Below are positions 1 to 8,229 of a stretch of DNA of 39,196 nucleotides, piece by piece. Positions within the stretch are counted from its first letter, which is position 1; every line of letters starts with the position of its first letter. Both the position numbers and the translations under genes were made by a program. The stretch comes from Acidimicrobiales bacterium (GTDB lineage: Bacteria; Actinomycetota; Acidimicrobiia; Acidimicrobiales; SHLQ01), in assembly GCA_020629375.1 (NCBI GenBank), contig JAHDDK010000035.1:1162-40357 (forward strand). Reading direction: 5' to 3'. The notes beneath the pieces are model-generated. The model was not told the DNA's origin. It made no database searches and saw only the letters and a program-made list of their open reading frames with translations.

Positions 1-1
1 C

Positions 2-649
2 CGCCTCGACGGGCACAGCGTCCGCTACGTGCGCACGATCGTCGGCGACCTCCTAGCGACAGCCTCGACATGGTTCGCCACCGGAGAGCTGATCGACCCT
101 GCGCCCGCGGAGCTCATCGCCGCAGGATGTCCGGGGCCCTATCCCGACTGGCGCACGTCCCCGCACGTGCTTCCGTTCGAACCGGGCACGAGCCAACCGA
201 TGGGGCTCGTCAACTGCACCTCGTCGTTCCACGACGAGGACCGACCCGACTCGCACGCCTACGACTTCGACATGCCTCGCGGAACCCCGATCCTCGCCAC
301 CCGAGGCGGCGTCGTGACGAGGGTGGTGGATGACCAACCCGACCTCGGCGGCGACCCTGGCGGAAATCTGATCATCATCGACCACGACGATGGCACCGCC
401 GCTGCGTACCTTCACCTCGACGTCGGGGGCATCGATGTGGTGGTGGGGGATCAGATCGGACAGGGCGACGTCATCGGCCGCTCCGGCGCGACGGGGTCGA
501 CGACCGGTTACCCGCACCTGCACTACATCGTCGTCGAGACCCCAACGGATTGGCCATGGACCGGGGTCCCGGTGACGTTCTCGAACACCGAGCCAAATCC
601 CCGTGGCCTCGTTGGTGGTCGCCAATACGAGGCGTTGCCGTTCGGCTGA
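2..649 (+). CDS. M23-family metallopeptidase (LytM-like), 5' end outside window
   Basis: Probable zinc endopeptidase of the M23/LytM fold, a family that cleaves peptide cross-links in peptidoglycan. Numbering from the first in-window GTG (base 29), the conserved core is visible. HAYDFDMPRGTP at 76-87 carries the first metal-ligand region, followed by the beta-strand ILATRGGVV, YLHL with His129, and the closing HLH motif at 163-165 that supplies catalytic and metal-binding histidines. The reading frame stays open to the left edge with plausible coding sequence (RLDGHSVRY), so the gene probably starts upstream and any signal peptide lies outside the window. The C-terminus is short after the catalytic core, with no cell-wall-binding repeats. 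It ends 14 bases from the convergent TetR gene. Spacing between the first His and Asp is not the textbook HxxxD, so which histidine (68 or 76) binds metal is unclear. Confidence 0.85.
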   Translation, partial: RLDGHSVRYVRTIVGDLLATASTWFATGELIDPAPAELIAAGCPGPYPDWRTSPHVLPFEPGTSQPMGLVNCTSSFHDEDRPDSHAYDFDMPRGTPILATRGGVVTRVVDDQPDLGGDPGGNLIIIDHDDGTAAAYLHLDVGGIDVVVGDQIGQGDVIGRSGATGSTTGYPHLHYIVVETPTDWPWTGVPVTFSNTEPNPRGLVGGRQYEALPFG

Positions 650-663
650 GTCGAGAGGCCCGA

Positions 664-1278
664 TCAGTCGTGTGGGAGACGAGTCGCCAACAGCCCGGCA
701 ACGATCGAATCGACGACGACCCGGTGCACCTGGTCTGCATCGACTGCGTGATCGATCGAGGCCTCGAGGAGCGTTCCCATCGACATCGCGATGATCCCAA
801 CCGCCAGATCGTCGGAGATGTCGGACAGGTCGATGTCCACCGAGGCTCCCCGTTCGAGGATCGCTTCCGCGATCCGAGTGCGATGCGCGGAACGAATCTG
901 CAAGAACCGCTCGGCAAACACGTCGTCGTGCATCGCCTCTGACCACACGGCGGTGAGCAACCGAAAGAACCCGGTGTTGTCGTCTTGTGTTCGACCCGCA
1001 CGGCCACCCACCCCCGCACCGATGTCGTCGACCTCTCCGTCCACGACCGCATTCACGTAGTGACTACCGATGTCCGCGAAGTAGTCCTCGAGCACGGAGA
1101 ACAAGAGGTCGGTTTTCGAATCGAAATTGGAGTACACGGCGCCCTTGGTGAAGCCCGCCCTCGTCGCGACGTCGTCCAACGACACGGATCCGAATCGACG
1201 CGTCGTGAACTCGACGTAGGCGGCATCGAGCAACCGGCGACGCGTCTCTGCCTGGGTGTCCGCACGACTCCGAGCCAC
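664..1278 (-). CDS. TetR-family transcriptional regulator
   Basis: 204-aa TetR/AcrR-type repressor. The N-terminal helix-turn-helix occupies about residues 12-58, with the signature VSLDDVATRAGFTKGAVYSN and then FDSKTDLL. The remaining ~140 residues form the variable ligand-binding and dimerisation domain, which gives no clue to the ligand. The start is GTG at 1278; no strong Shine-Dalgarno is visible upstream. It is transcribed divergently from the DUF808 membrane protein across about 170 bases, the usual arrangement for a TetR protein that represses itself and its divergent neighbour; that regulatory link is inference. It converges on the M23 gene. Confidence 0.9.
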   Translation of the reverse strand: MARSRADTQAETRRRLLDAAYVEFTTRRFGSVSLDDVATRAGFTKGAVYSNFDSKTDLLFSVLEDYFADIGSHYVNAVVDGEVDDIGAGVGGRAGRTQDDNTGFFRLLTAVWSEAMHDDVFAERFLQIRSAHRTRIAEAILERGASVDIDLSDISDDLAVGIIAMSMGTLLEASIDHAVDADQVHRVVVDSIVAGLLATRLPHD

Positions 1279-1451
1279 GTCCCGAACCGTACCGCGTCCA
1301 GCCTCGGCGGCAGGCAGGACGGCCGTGCAGAAGTCGGGTGTCCCGTCGCCATGACCGAGCGCCGATAACCTCAGGCGATGCCGACGTTCGGCCGACGGGT
1401 CGGTCAGAACGCAACACCCCGACGTCAGACGTCAGAAGAAGGAAGTGCCGC
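1279..1451. promoter_or_regulatory. divergent intergenic region between TetR and DUF808 genes
   Basis: This 173-base gap must hold the promoters of both divergent genes. It contains a short tandem repeat, gacgtca twice (about 1421-1434), and GC-rich partly palindromic sequence around 1386-1406 with tcggccga at its centre. A TetR operator is expected here, but I cannot point to one palindrome with confidence. The segment ends with a good Shine-Dalgarno, AAGGA at 1439-1443, eight bases before the ATG at 1452. This site decides the DUF808 start. Confidence 0.4.
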
Positions 1452-2399
1452 ATGGCTGGTGGATTGGTCGGATTGCTCGATGATGTCGCGGCGCTCGCCA
1501 AGCTCGCGGCGGCCTCGGTCGACGACATCGGAGTCGCAGCGGGCAAGGCCAGTATGAAAGCTGCCGGCGTCGTCGTCGACGACGCTGCCGTGACCCCCGC
1601 CTATGTCCAGGGTTTGGCTGCCGATCGCGAACTCCCCATCATTCGGCGAATCGCCACGGGATCGATCAAGAACAAACTCTTGTTCATCATCCCGGCGATC
1701 ATGATTTTGAGCGAGGTCTACTCGCCGATCATCGACGTGATCTTGATCTTCGGCGGCTGTTTCCTCGTCTACGAGGGCGCGCACAAGATCATTCACAAGA
1801 TTCGCGGCGACGATCACGACCATGACGAACCGTCGGTCACGAAGGGCCCCGAGGCCGAAGAAGAGACGATCGCCAGTGCGGTGCGTACCGACTTCATCCT
1901 CTCGGGCGAGATCATGGTGATCGCCCTCAAGTCCGTCATCGACGAACCACTCGTCTCTCGTGCGATCATCCTTGTCGTCGTCGCCATTCTGATCACCGTC
2001 GTGGTCTATGGCGCAGTGGCGATGATCGTGAAGATGGACGACGTCGGCCTGCGGCTCTCCCAACGAGAGGATGAGTCGTCACAGAAACTCGGCCGCACAC
2101 TCGTCGCCGCGATGCCCAAGCTGTTGCTCTTCCTGACCGTCATCGGTACGGCGGCCATGCTCTGGGTGGGCGGACACCTGCTTGTCGTCAGTCTTCATGA
2201 GCTCGGCTTCGACCCGCTCTACGACTTCGTGCACGGTGCAGAGGAGATCGTGAAGGACGTGTCGGGAGTCGGCGGGTTCCTTGCCTGGCTGATCAACACG
2301 TTCCTCTCGGCGATCATCGGACTCATCGTCGGAACGATCATCGTCTTCGTCGTGGAGCGCCTACCGATCGGCAACAAGGACGCTCACGCCGCCCACTGA
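1452..2399 (+). CDS. DUF808 family inner-membrane protein (YedI-like)
   Basis: 315-aa polytopic membrane protein of the DUF808/YedI family, whose biochemical function is not established. The opening MAGGLVGLLDDVAALAKLAA and the following ASVDDIGVAAGKASMKAAGVV are the hallmark soluble N-terminus. Hydrophobic segments follow, including KLLFIIPAIMILSEVYSPI, VILIFGGCFLVYEGAHKII, an ILVVVAILITVVVYGAVAMI segment, LLFLTVIGTAAMLWVGGHLL and a C-terminal AIIGLIVGTIIVFVV. Length matches the family (about 300 aa). The frame is open further upstream, but ATG 1452 has a Shine-Dalgarno (AAGGA, 8-base spacer) and begins exactly at the family N-terminus. It overlaps the convergent GGDEF-EAL gene by 16 bases at its 3' end. 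Control by the divergent TetR gene is likely but inferred. Confidence 0.88.
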   Translation: MAGGLVGLLDDVAALAKLAAASVDDIGVAAGKASMKAAGVVVDDAAVTPAYVQGLAADRELPIIRRIATGSIKNKLLFIIPAIMILSEVYSPIIDVILIFGGCFLVYEGAHKIIHKIRGDDHDHDEPSVTKGPEAEEETIASAVRTDFILSGEIMVIALKSVIDEPLVSRAIILVVVAILITVVVYGAVAMIVKMDDVGLRLSQREDESSQKLGRTLVAAMPKLLLFLTVIGTAAMLWVGGHLLVVSLHELGFDPLYDFVHGAEEIVKDVSGVGGFLAWLINTFLSAIIGLIVGTIIVFVVERLPIGNKDAHAAH

Positions 2400-4702
2400 C
2401 TCGAGTCATCTGGTTCGGCAGGACCTGCGATTCCGGCATGCTCGTCGTTGGAACCGACCGTGGTGACCGCTGCGGTTAGCGGAGCTGGATAACCGAACAG
2501 ATACCCCTGGAAGTGCGGAATCCCGGCGCGCCGGAGAATCGCGAACTCTTCGGCTCGTTCGACCCCCTCGGCCACCAAACACACGTCCAGGCGCTTGGCG
2601 GTCTCGACAATCCCCGCAATGAGCGCCTGCGTTCGGTTGTCCATTGCCTGGGCGACGACCGAGCGGTCGATCTTGATCTCGCGGAGTCCGGGGACTCGGA
2701 GCACTCGTCCGGTCGACGAGTAGCCGCTCCCGAAATCGTCGATGGCGAAGCCGATTCCGAATCGGTCGAGCTCGTCGAGCACGACGTCGACCTCAAGGCT
2801 CGAGCCGAGCCATTCACCCTCCGTCAGCTCGAGGATGAGCCTGCCCGGATCGAACCCATGATGCGAGACAACCGACATGACGGTTGACGGAAAGCTCCGG
2901 TCGAGCAGCTGAGAAGCGTCGACATTCACGTGAAGGGTGGTCGTCTCATCATCGATGACGTGGTGGAAGATTCCCAGTGCCTTGCACAAGACGATCGTTC
3001 CGAGCTCACCCATCCGTCCGATCTCGTCGACGATTGGGAGAAAGGCCGCCGGTGAGATCAGTTGGCCATCGCGATGCCACCGGACCAAGGCCTCGTACGA
3101 CACAACCTCTCGATCCGCTCCAACGATCGGTTGGAAATAAACGTCGAAGTCTTCGTCGTCGAGCGCAGCCTGGAGCTCGGTTTCGAGTTGCAGGCGATCG
3201 AGCTCGGCCTCGCGCATGTCGCGGTCGTAGAGCACCCAGCAGTTTCGGCCACCGCTCTTGGCGTAGCCGAGCGCAACGTCTGCAGCTCGGATCAGCTCTG
3301 CGGACCGAGCGTCGCCGTCATCGGCGGTGGCGATCCCGATCGACATCGACGTGCGGTAGGAGCCTGCCGCAATGGTGAGTGGGTCGCGCATGGCGTCGAC
3401 GATCTCGTCGGCGATTCGGCAGGCACGAGATTCGGGGTCGGCGGCGTCGGCGAGGAGAACGATGAACTCGTCTCCACCGAATCGCACGACGGTGCCTCTG
3501 CCGTCGAGGACGCTGGCCAGACGGTTGGCAACGCAGATCAGAAGTTCGTCCCCGGCGGCGTGACCTGCGCTGTCGTTGACGACCTTGAACCGGTCGAGGT
3601 CGCAGAACAGCAGCGCACAGCCCACAGGGTCGTGGTCGAGCTGTTCGACGAGCCATCGGCGGTTCGGGAGGCCGGTCATTTCGTCATGCCGAGCGTCGCG
3701 CTCGCCGCGGTCGGCGCGCTGGGCGAACACGATGGCAGAGCCTGCGAGACCGACGAATAGCGCTAAGGCTGCTGTGAGGCCGAGGTTGCGGATGAGCAAG
3801 GCCAGCCCGCTTTCGGCGGGGAACATCGATCCGTCGCTTCGGGTCGACACCTCGACGGTGAACAAGCCGTCGATGTCCACTGAGTTTGTCCGAGTCGTGA
3901 ACGCGCGATCTGGAGGCAGCCCCGAGCTGAAAGCGGTTTCGTTGATGTCGATCGACGCCGTGGCCCCGTAACCCCTGCCTTGGCGGCTGAGGCTTCGATC
4001 GACGATTGTCTCGACATCGATCTGGACGACATTCCAGATGTCGCTCCGCCCTCCGTCCGGACGAATCGTCGAGGTGGCAAAGATCAGCTGGACTTGGCCT
4101 GCGGGGCTGGAGCCGGGTGTTCGGAGGTCTGCTCCCCGAGCACGGACACCCCCGACGGGGACCTCGGTGAAGACGTCCTCCGCGCCTGGGATCGTTGATA
4201 GATCGGCCCCGATTGGTTGACTCGCATCGGCTGATCCAACCAGAAAGATGTGGCCCGACGAAGGTGGGTTGTTGTTCAGGAGTACCGGCTGAAACGACGG
4301 ATCGGTTACCCGCTGAGCGTCGAGAAACGTATTGAGGTCTGCAGGTTGAACGGCGGCAAGGTAGATCGCAGTGGTTTCTCCCGGGAGAGATCCGACATAG
4401 CTCGGCCAGAGGACGCGGTATTCGCTGCTGGTCTGCCAGCTGCGCTCGAGAATGCCGGTGAGGTTCTGGCCAGCGAGGACCGCTTCGCCCAGGCGCCTCT
4501 CGATGTCTCTCATGATTCGTGTTGACGTATCCGTCAGATCAGCCTCGATCCGGTCCTTGCGTGCGCCCGAATCGACCACGGTATTGACTGCGGAAAACAG
4601 CACGCCGACGATCGTGATCAACACGATCAGACGGCGTACTCCGAGCAGCGACATACCACTACGTTCGGATAAGCCGCTGACGCTCCTGAGGGCTCTGGGC
4701 AT
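2384..4702 (-). CDS. CHASE-GGDEF-EAL membrane c-di-GMP enzyme
   Basis: 772-aa membrane signalling protein predicted to make and/or break cyclic di-GMP. Order: short cytoplasmic N-terminus, TM1 (21-43), extracytoplasmic CHASE-type sensor (about 105-255, including YLAAVQPADLNTFLDAQR), TM2 (301-327), GGDEF domain (about 338-495) and EAL domain (about 503-745). The GGDEF signature is intact (RFGGDEF, 409-413; metal-site Asp368 in CDLDRFK). The four residues five positions before it read DGRG, so the RxxD inhibitory site is absent. The EAL domain keeps its catalytic set: EAL 537-539, Asn593, Glu625 (LELTE), Asp655/Asp656 (DDFGSGYSS), Lys677, AEGVE 711-715 and Gln732. Both activities are therefore possible. 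ATG 4702 was chosen because GAGG lies five bases upstream; the longer frame runs into the divergent ABC gene. The sensed ligand is unknown. Confidence 0.93.
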   Translation of the reverse strand: MPRALRSVSGLSERSGMSLLGVRRLIVLITIVGVLFSAVNTVVDSGARKDRIEADLTDTSTRIMRDIERRLGEAVLAGQNLTGILERSWQTSSEYRVLWPSYVGSLPGETTAIYLAAVQPADLNTFLDAQRVTDPSFQPVLLNNNPPSSGHIFLVGSADASQPIGADLSTIPGAEDVFTEVPVGGVRARGADLRTPGSSPAGQVQLIFATSTIRPDGGRSDIWNVVQIDVETIVDRSLSRQGRGYGATASIDINETAFSSGLPPDRAFTTRTNSVDIDGLFTVEVSTRSDGSMFPAESGLALLIRNLGLTAALALFVGLAGSAIVFAQRADRGERDARHDEMTGLPNRRWLVEQLDHDPVGCALLFCDLDRFKVVNDSAGHAAGDELLICVANRLASVLDGRGTVVRFGGDEFIVLLADAADPESRACRIADEIVDAMRDPLTIAAGSYRTSMSIGIATADDGDARSAELIRAADVALGYAKSGGRNCWVLYDRDMREAELDRLQLETELQAALDDEDFDVYFQPIVGADREVVSYEALVRWHRDGQLISPAAFLPIVDEIGRMGELGTIVLCKALGIFHHVIDDETTTLHVNVDASQLLDRSFPSTVMSVVSHHGFDPGRLILELTEGEWLGSSLEVDVVLDELDRFGIGFAIDDFGSGYSSTGRVLRVPGLREIKIDRSVVAQAMDNRTQALIAGIVETAKRLDVCLVAEGVERAEEFAILRRAGIPHFQGYLFGYPAPLTAAVTTVGSNDEHAGIAGPAEPDDSSQWAA

Positions 4703-4793
4703 ATTTTCCTCGCGCGCGTCATGTATCGGTCGACGTGGCAATTCCGCCTTGTCAGCCTCGGCTGATCGGAGCAGCGAGGGATAGCGTGGCGTG
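4703..4793. promoter_or_regulatory. divergent promoter region, GGDEF-EAL versus ABC exporter
   Basis: About 90 bases separate the two divergent starts. The leftward side carries the Shine-Dalgarno GAGG (complement of 4708-4711) for the c-di-GMP enzyme. The rightward side has gcgaggg near 4774-4779, 12 to 15 bases before the competing GTG 4791 and ATG 4794. I see no convincing -35/-10 pair or operator. Confidence 0.35.
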
Positions 4794-5705
4794 ATGGAGC
4801 GGGCGGTCCACGCAGCTGGATTGACGAAGCGATTCGGTGATTTCACCGCGGTCGACGGCATCGACCTGGCGGTTGAGAGCGGTGAGTCCTTCGCCATGCT
4901 CGGTCCGAACGGGGCTGGCAAGAGCTCCACGATGCGGATGATCTCAACCGTCAGCCCGGCGACGTCCGGAGAGCTCCGCGTACTTGGGAAGGTTCCCGAT
5001 ACAGACGGACCGGCGATTCGGTCGCGCATGGGCGTCGTGGCGCAAGAAGACAACCTCGACGACGCGCTCACCGTGCGCGAGAACATCATGATCTACGGCC
5101 GATACTTCGGTCTGAGCTGGAGCGACGCCCGACGCAAGGCTCTTGAGCTACTCGACTTCGCGCAGCTCACCGACCGGGCCGACGCCCAGGTCAACTCGCT
5201 CAGCGGAGGAATGAAACGCCGATTGTCGATCGCAAGGGCGCTCGTCAACGACCCCGACCTCGTGCTCCTCGACGAGCCCACCACCGGCCTTGACCCACAA
5301 GCGCGGCATCTTTTGTGGGAACGGCTCTACCAACTCAAAGAACGCGGCGTCACGCTCTTGCTCACGACCCACTACATGGACGAAGCCGAACAACTCAGCG
5401 ACCGGCTCGTGGTCATGGACAACGCACGCATCGTTGCCGAGGGCTCGCCGAGCACCCTCATCGCCGAGCACGTCTCGAAAGAGGTCCTCGAGGTTCGCTA
5501 CCCCGCAGATGCCACGGTCGATCTCGAATCGCTCGGTCACCGCATCGAACCGCTCGCCGACCGCACCCTCGTCTACACCGACAGCGGAGAGGCCACCCTC
5601 GCCGAACTCGTCAACTCCGGGCGGACGCCGTCCTCGAGTCTCGTCCGACGTGCGGGGCTCGAAGATGTCTTCCTGGCGCTCACCGGCCGGCGACTCGTCG
5701 AATGA
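4794..5705 (+). CDS. ABC transporter ATP-binding protein, NodI/DrrA type
   Basis: 303-aa cytoplasmic ATPase that would power the two permeases encoded next to it. Walker A is GPNGAGKSS, the Q-loop region is MGVVAQEDNLDDALTVREN, the ABC signature is LSGGMKRRLS, Walker B is LVLLDEPTTGLDP and the switch histidine is in LLTTH. The DNLDDALTVREN and FGL stretch after the Q-loop resembles the NodI/DrrA branch of drug, lipo-oligosaccharide and antibiotic exporters. A ~90-aa C-terminal tail after the ATPase core is typical of this branch. The ATG is chosen over the overlapping GTG at 4791. The stop overlaps the first permease start (ATGA), so the genes are translationally coupled. The substrate cannot be read from sequence. 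Confidence 0.93.
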   Translation: MERAVHAAGLTKRFGDFTAVDGIDLAVESGESFAMLGPNGAGKSSTMRMISTVSPATSGELRVLGKVPDTDGPAIRSRMGVVAQEDNLDDALTVRENIMIYGRYFGLSWSDARRKALELLDFAQLTDRADAQVNSLSGGMKRRLSIARALVNDPDLVLLDEPTTGLDPQARHLLWERLYQLKERGVTLLLTTHYMDEAEQLSDRLVVMDNARIVAEGSPSTLIAEHVSKEVLEVRYPADATVDLESLGHRIEPLADRTLVYTDSGEATLAELVNSGRTPSSSLVRRAGLEDVFLALTGRRLVE

Positions 5706-6511
5706 CGGCCACCACGATGGCTCCCGGATTCCGGGTACTGATCAACTTCTGGGAGCACCAGTTCATCCGCTTCCGCAAGACGTTCCGCTCGACCATCACG
5801 GCGGGGCTAGTCGGGCCGCTCATGTATCTCCTCGGGATCGGCATCGGGCTCGGGTCGCAAGTCGATGCGGGCGCCGCCGATCTTGGTACGGACTCCTACG
5901 TCGACTTCGTCGGTCCGGGCCTCATGGCCGCCTCCGCCATGCAGCTCGCCGCCAGTGAGAGCCTCTGGCAAACGGCTGGCCTGCTTCGCTGGCGAGGCGT
6001 GTACGTATCGGTCGCCCACTCGCCATTGGCGATCGGGCAGCTCTTCGTCGGCCACGTGTTCTGGATCGGTTTCCGAGTCGTCGTGTCGACCACGATGTAT
6101 TTGCTGATCCTGGCGTTGTTCGGCATCGTTGGGTCGCCGCTCGCACTGCTCTCTCCGCTTGTCGCCGCGCTGACTGGTATGGCCTTCGCTGCGCCGATCT
6201 CGGCCTACACGGGTTGGGCGATCAGCCGCGGCCCAGGCGACCAGAGCTTCCCGATGATCCTGCGGCTCGGCATCATTCCACTCTTCTTGTTCTCCGGAGC
6301 GTTCTATCCAATCGACCAGCTGCCTGCCGCGCTCGAGTGGCTCGCCCGAGTGCTGCCGGTCTGGCACGGCGTGGAGTTGGTCCGCGGCATGGTCCTCGGC
6401 CAGGACCTCGATCTCGGCTCGGCCGCAGGGCACCTCGCTGTTCTCGTCGGCTACATCGCTGCCGGCCTCGCGATCGGCCGGCACACCTTCACCAAGGTGC
6501 TCGGAACATGA
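5702..6511 (+). CDS. ABC-2 type permease, NodJ-like (first of two)
   Basis: 269-aa integral membrane protein with about six transmembrane helices, an ABC-2 type exporter subunit. The N-terminus has a short amphipathic stretch (HQFIRFRKTFRSTI) before the first helix (GLVGPLMYLLGIGIGLG). The late segment LFLFSGAFYPIDQLPAALEW is the family hallmark that follows the fifth helix in NodJ/DrrB-type permeases. Its ATG overlaps the ATPase stop by four bases, which fixes the start, and its stop overlaps the next permease start in the same way. Two different permeases with a single ATPase suggest a heterodimeric exporter. Confidence 0.9.
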   Translation: MTATTMAPGFRVLINFWEHQFIRFRKTFRSTITAGLVGPLMYLLGIGIGLGSQVDAGAADLGTDSYVDFVGPGLMAASAMQLAASESLWQTAGLLRWRGVYVSVAHSPLAIGQLFVGHVFWIGFRVVVSTTMYLLILALFGIVGSPLALLSPLVAALTGMAFAAPISAYTGWAISRGPGDQSFPMILRLGIIPLFLFSGAFYPIDQLPAALEWLARVLPVWHGVELVRGMVLGQDLDLGSAAGHLAVLVGYIAAGLAIGRHTFTKVLGT

Positions 6512-7266
6512 TCGCCGCCTGGATCGTCGTCGAGCGCAACCTGCTGTCGTACCGCCGAACACCCGCTGTGCTGCTGAGCGCGATGTTCGAACCGTTCATC
6601 TTTCTGTTCGGGCTCGGTATTGGCCTCGGCAAGTTGATCGACACCGTCGAATGGCATGGCGAGCCAATCGAGTACGCCGCCTTCGTCGCCCCTGGTCTCA
6701 TCGCCGTGTCGGCCATGAACGGCGCGTTGTTCGAGATGTCGTTCAACTTCTATTTCAAGCTGCGCGAGTCGAGGACCTACGACGCCATGCTCGTGACGCC
6801 GCTCGGGCTCCGCAGCGTGCTCGACGGCGAACTCAGCTGGGCCATGATCCGCGGTGGCCTGTACTCGGTCGTGTTTCTCGCTGCGCTGGCTGCCTTCGGC
6901 TACTTGGAGAGCTGGTGGGCGTTGCTGATCCCATTGGCGGCGCTGCTGATCGGATTGTCGTTCGCCAGCATCGCCTCGTGGGCCACGACATTCGTTCGGG
7001 GCTGGCAGGACTTCGACCTGTTCTTCCTCGCCACCCAGCCCCTGTTCGTGCTGTCGACCACCTTCTTCGCGATCGACGTGTACCCCGACTGGGCTCACCC
7101 GATCGTCTACGCCACGCCGCTGTATCACGGCGTCGACCTGGTCCGGGACCTCGCTCGGGGGACGGTCGCATGGTCGTCGTTCGGCAACATCGCCTACCTC
7201 CTGGTCATGGCGGGTGTCGGCCGCGCCCTCGCGACCCGGAGGTCCGCCGAGCTCCTCACCACCTAA
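6508..7266 (+). CDS. ABC-2 type permease, NodJ-like (second of two)
   Basis: 252-aa ABC-2 membrane subunit, a diverged partner of the preceding permease. It opens with MIAAWIVVERNLLSYRRTP, the short cytoplasmic lead typical of NodJ-like proteins, and contains FEPFIFLFGLGIGLG, the central FYFKLRESRTYDAMLVTPL loop and a late PLFVLSTTFFAIDVYPDWAH motif equivalent to the FLFSG(T/A)F motif of the family. It is coupled to the upstream permease by an ATGA overlap. Its stop codon (TAA, 7264-7266) directly abuts the first base of the palindromic element at 7267, as if the element had landed flush against the gene end. Confidence 0.9.
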   Translation: MIAAWIVVERNLLSYRRTPAVLLSAMFEPFIFLFGLGIGLGKLIDTVEWHGEPIEYAAFVAPGLIAVSAMNGALFEMSFNFYFKLRESRTYDAMLVTPLGLRSVLDGELSWAMIRGGLYSVVFLAALAAFGYLESWWALLIPLAALLIGLSFASIASWATTFVRGWQDFDLFFLATQPLFVLSTTFFAIDVYPDWAHPIVYATPLYHGVDLVRDLARGTVAWSSFGNIAYLLVMAGVGRALATRRSAELLTT

Positions 7267-7350
7267 ATGGGGTCAGGTCTGACATAGCAAGAGGTTCGCT
7301 TCGTCCCCTTGAACCGGCGACCTCGGTCGCCATGTCAGACCTGACCCCAT
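7267..7350. repeat. REP/REPIN-like palindromic element A
   Basis: A perfect 19-base inverted repeat: left arm atggggtcaggtctgacat at 7267-7285, right arm at 7332-7350, separated by a 46-base loop. The left arm plus the next 11 bases (7267-7296) is identical to the reverse complement of 8278-8307 in element B, so the two are copies of one family. The tggggtcag head resembles REP-type palindromes moved by RAYT/IS200-like transposases (family knowledge from memory). No transposase gene lies in the window. Confidence 0.85.
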
Positions 7351-7379
7351 CAGGTTCGTATGACCCCATCAGGTTCGTA
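7342..7379. repeat. 19-bp perfect tandem duplication at the edge of element A
   Basis: The 19-mer tgaccccatcaggttcgta occurs at 7342-7360 and immediately again at 7361-7379. The first copy includes the end of element A's right arm and its outer flank, so the duplication copied an element boundary plus 10 bases of flanking sequence. It looks like slippage or an abortive transposition or repair event at the element edge. Confidence 0.9.
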
Positions 7380-7439
7380 CGGCCTATTCGCTCCGAGGTG
7401 GGGTTGGTCGATCGGCCGCCCATGCGTGCATTTCGTTAG

Positions 7440-8222
7440 TTGTTCTCTGGAATCCGGGCGACTGTCGGCGTGATCTGTGTGGTGGCCGGCGCTGCGTTGT
7501 TGAGCTCGTTGCCACTGTCGGCCGCTCCAGCGTCCGTCGGGATCGCCGTCGCCAGCGACGGCACGCCCACGTTCGACCCGAACGACGACCCTGGCGACGA
7601 CGGTGATGCCGTCGACGAGGACTCATCACCCGAAGACGACGACCCTGCCGAGGACGACATCGACACGGCCACGGTGGGTCCAACCAACGAGGCTCGCAAC
7701 CGGACGCTCGAGAAGTCGCTCGACGAATACGACGGGACGACGGCCACGTGGGCAATCACGGTTGGCAACGCTGGAGATGTCGTCGAACCCGGGCCGATCG
7801 TCGTGACCGACGCCCTCCCCGCCGGTCTCGACTACGTCTCGTCGAGTGGGGCGGGATGGACCTGTACGGCTGACGGGTGGGTTCTCACGTGTGAGTTCGC
7901 CGACGACCTGCTCGTCGGGGCGTCGACTCCTGATCTGCTCGTCGTGACGACCGTGACTGGCGACGCGGGTGCGACTATCGAGAACGCAGCCTCGACGCCA
8001 ACGGTGTCTGGAGAGCTCGTCACGGCTGACAACGACTCCGACGCATCGCTCACTGTGCCGACAGCGCCGGCAACGACGACAACCACCACGACCGCTGCGC
8101 CAACGCCGCCAAGCCGTCTCGCTCTCACTGGCGGATCTCCGTCTGGCCAGGTGGCCGTGGCGTTGCTCCTCTTCGTCATCGGCGCGGTCTTCATCGCCAG
8201 CGGCCGCCGCCAACCCCGCTGA
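7440..8222 (+). CDS. secreted, sortase-anchored DUF11-domain surface protein
   Basis: 260-aa exported protein. Signal peptide about 1-30, a very acidic segment (DDDPAEDD style, 46-73), one DUF11 beta-sandwich repeat (about 79-203, with AITVGNAGDVVEPGPIVVTD and LPAGLDYVSS), a Thr/Pro linker (207-223), then LALTG at 227-231, a hydrophobic helix and RRQPR at the end. The last part is a class-E-like (LAxTG) cell-wall sorting signal, so attachment by a sortase is likely; no sortase is in the window. DUF11 domains are usually structural repeats of surface proteins. The TTG at 7440 directly follows an in-frame stop and has no clear Shine-Dalgarno; a later GTG (7470) would shorten the signal peptide. 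Element A lies just upstream and may have displaced the original promoter. Confidence 0.75.
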   Translation: MFSGIRATVGVICVVAGAALLSSLPLSAAPASVGIAVASDGTPTFDPNDDPGDDGDAVDEDSSPEDDDPAEDDIDTATVGPTNEARNRTLEKSLDEYDGTTATWAITVGNAGDVVEPGPIVVTDALPAGLDYVSSSGAGWTCTADGWVLTCEFADDLLVGASTPDLLVVTTVTGDAGATIENAASTPTVSGELVTADNDSDASLTVPTAPATTTTTTTAAPTPPSRLALTGGSPSGQVAVALLLFVIGAVFIASGRRQPR

Positions 8223-8229
8223 CAACCTC

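Noticed and set aside
53..946. Long leftward frame (297 codons) opposite the M23 gene
   Set aside because: Arg/Gly-rich translation without domain signatures; it overlaps two clear genes and reflects GC-biased antisense frames.
4703..5089. N-terminal extension of the GGDEF-EAL frame
   Set aside because: It overlaps the ABC ATPase gene on the other strand, and the Shine-Dalgarno supports ATG 4702.
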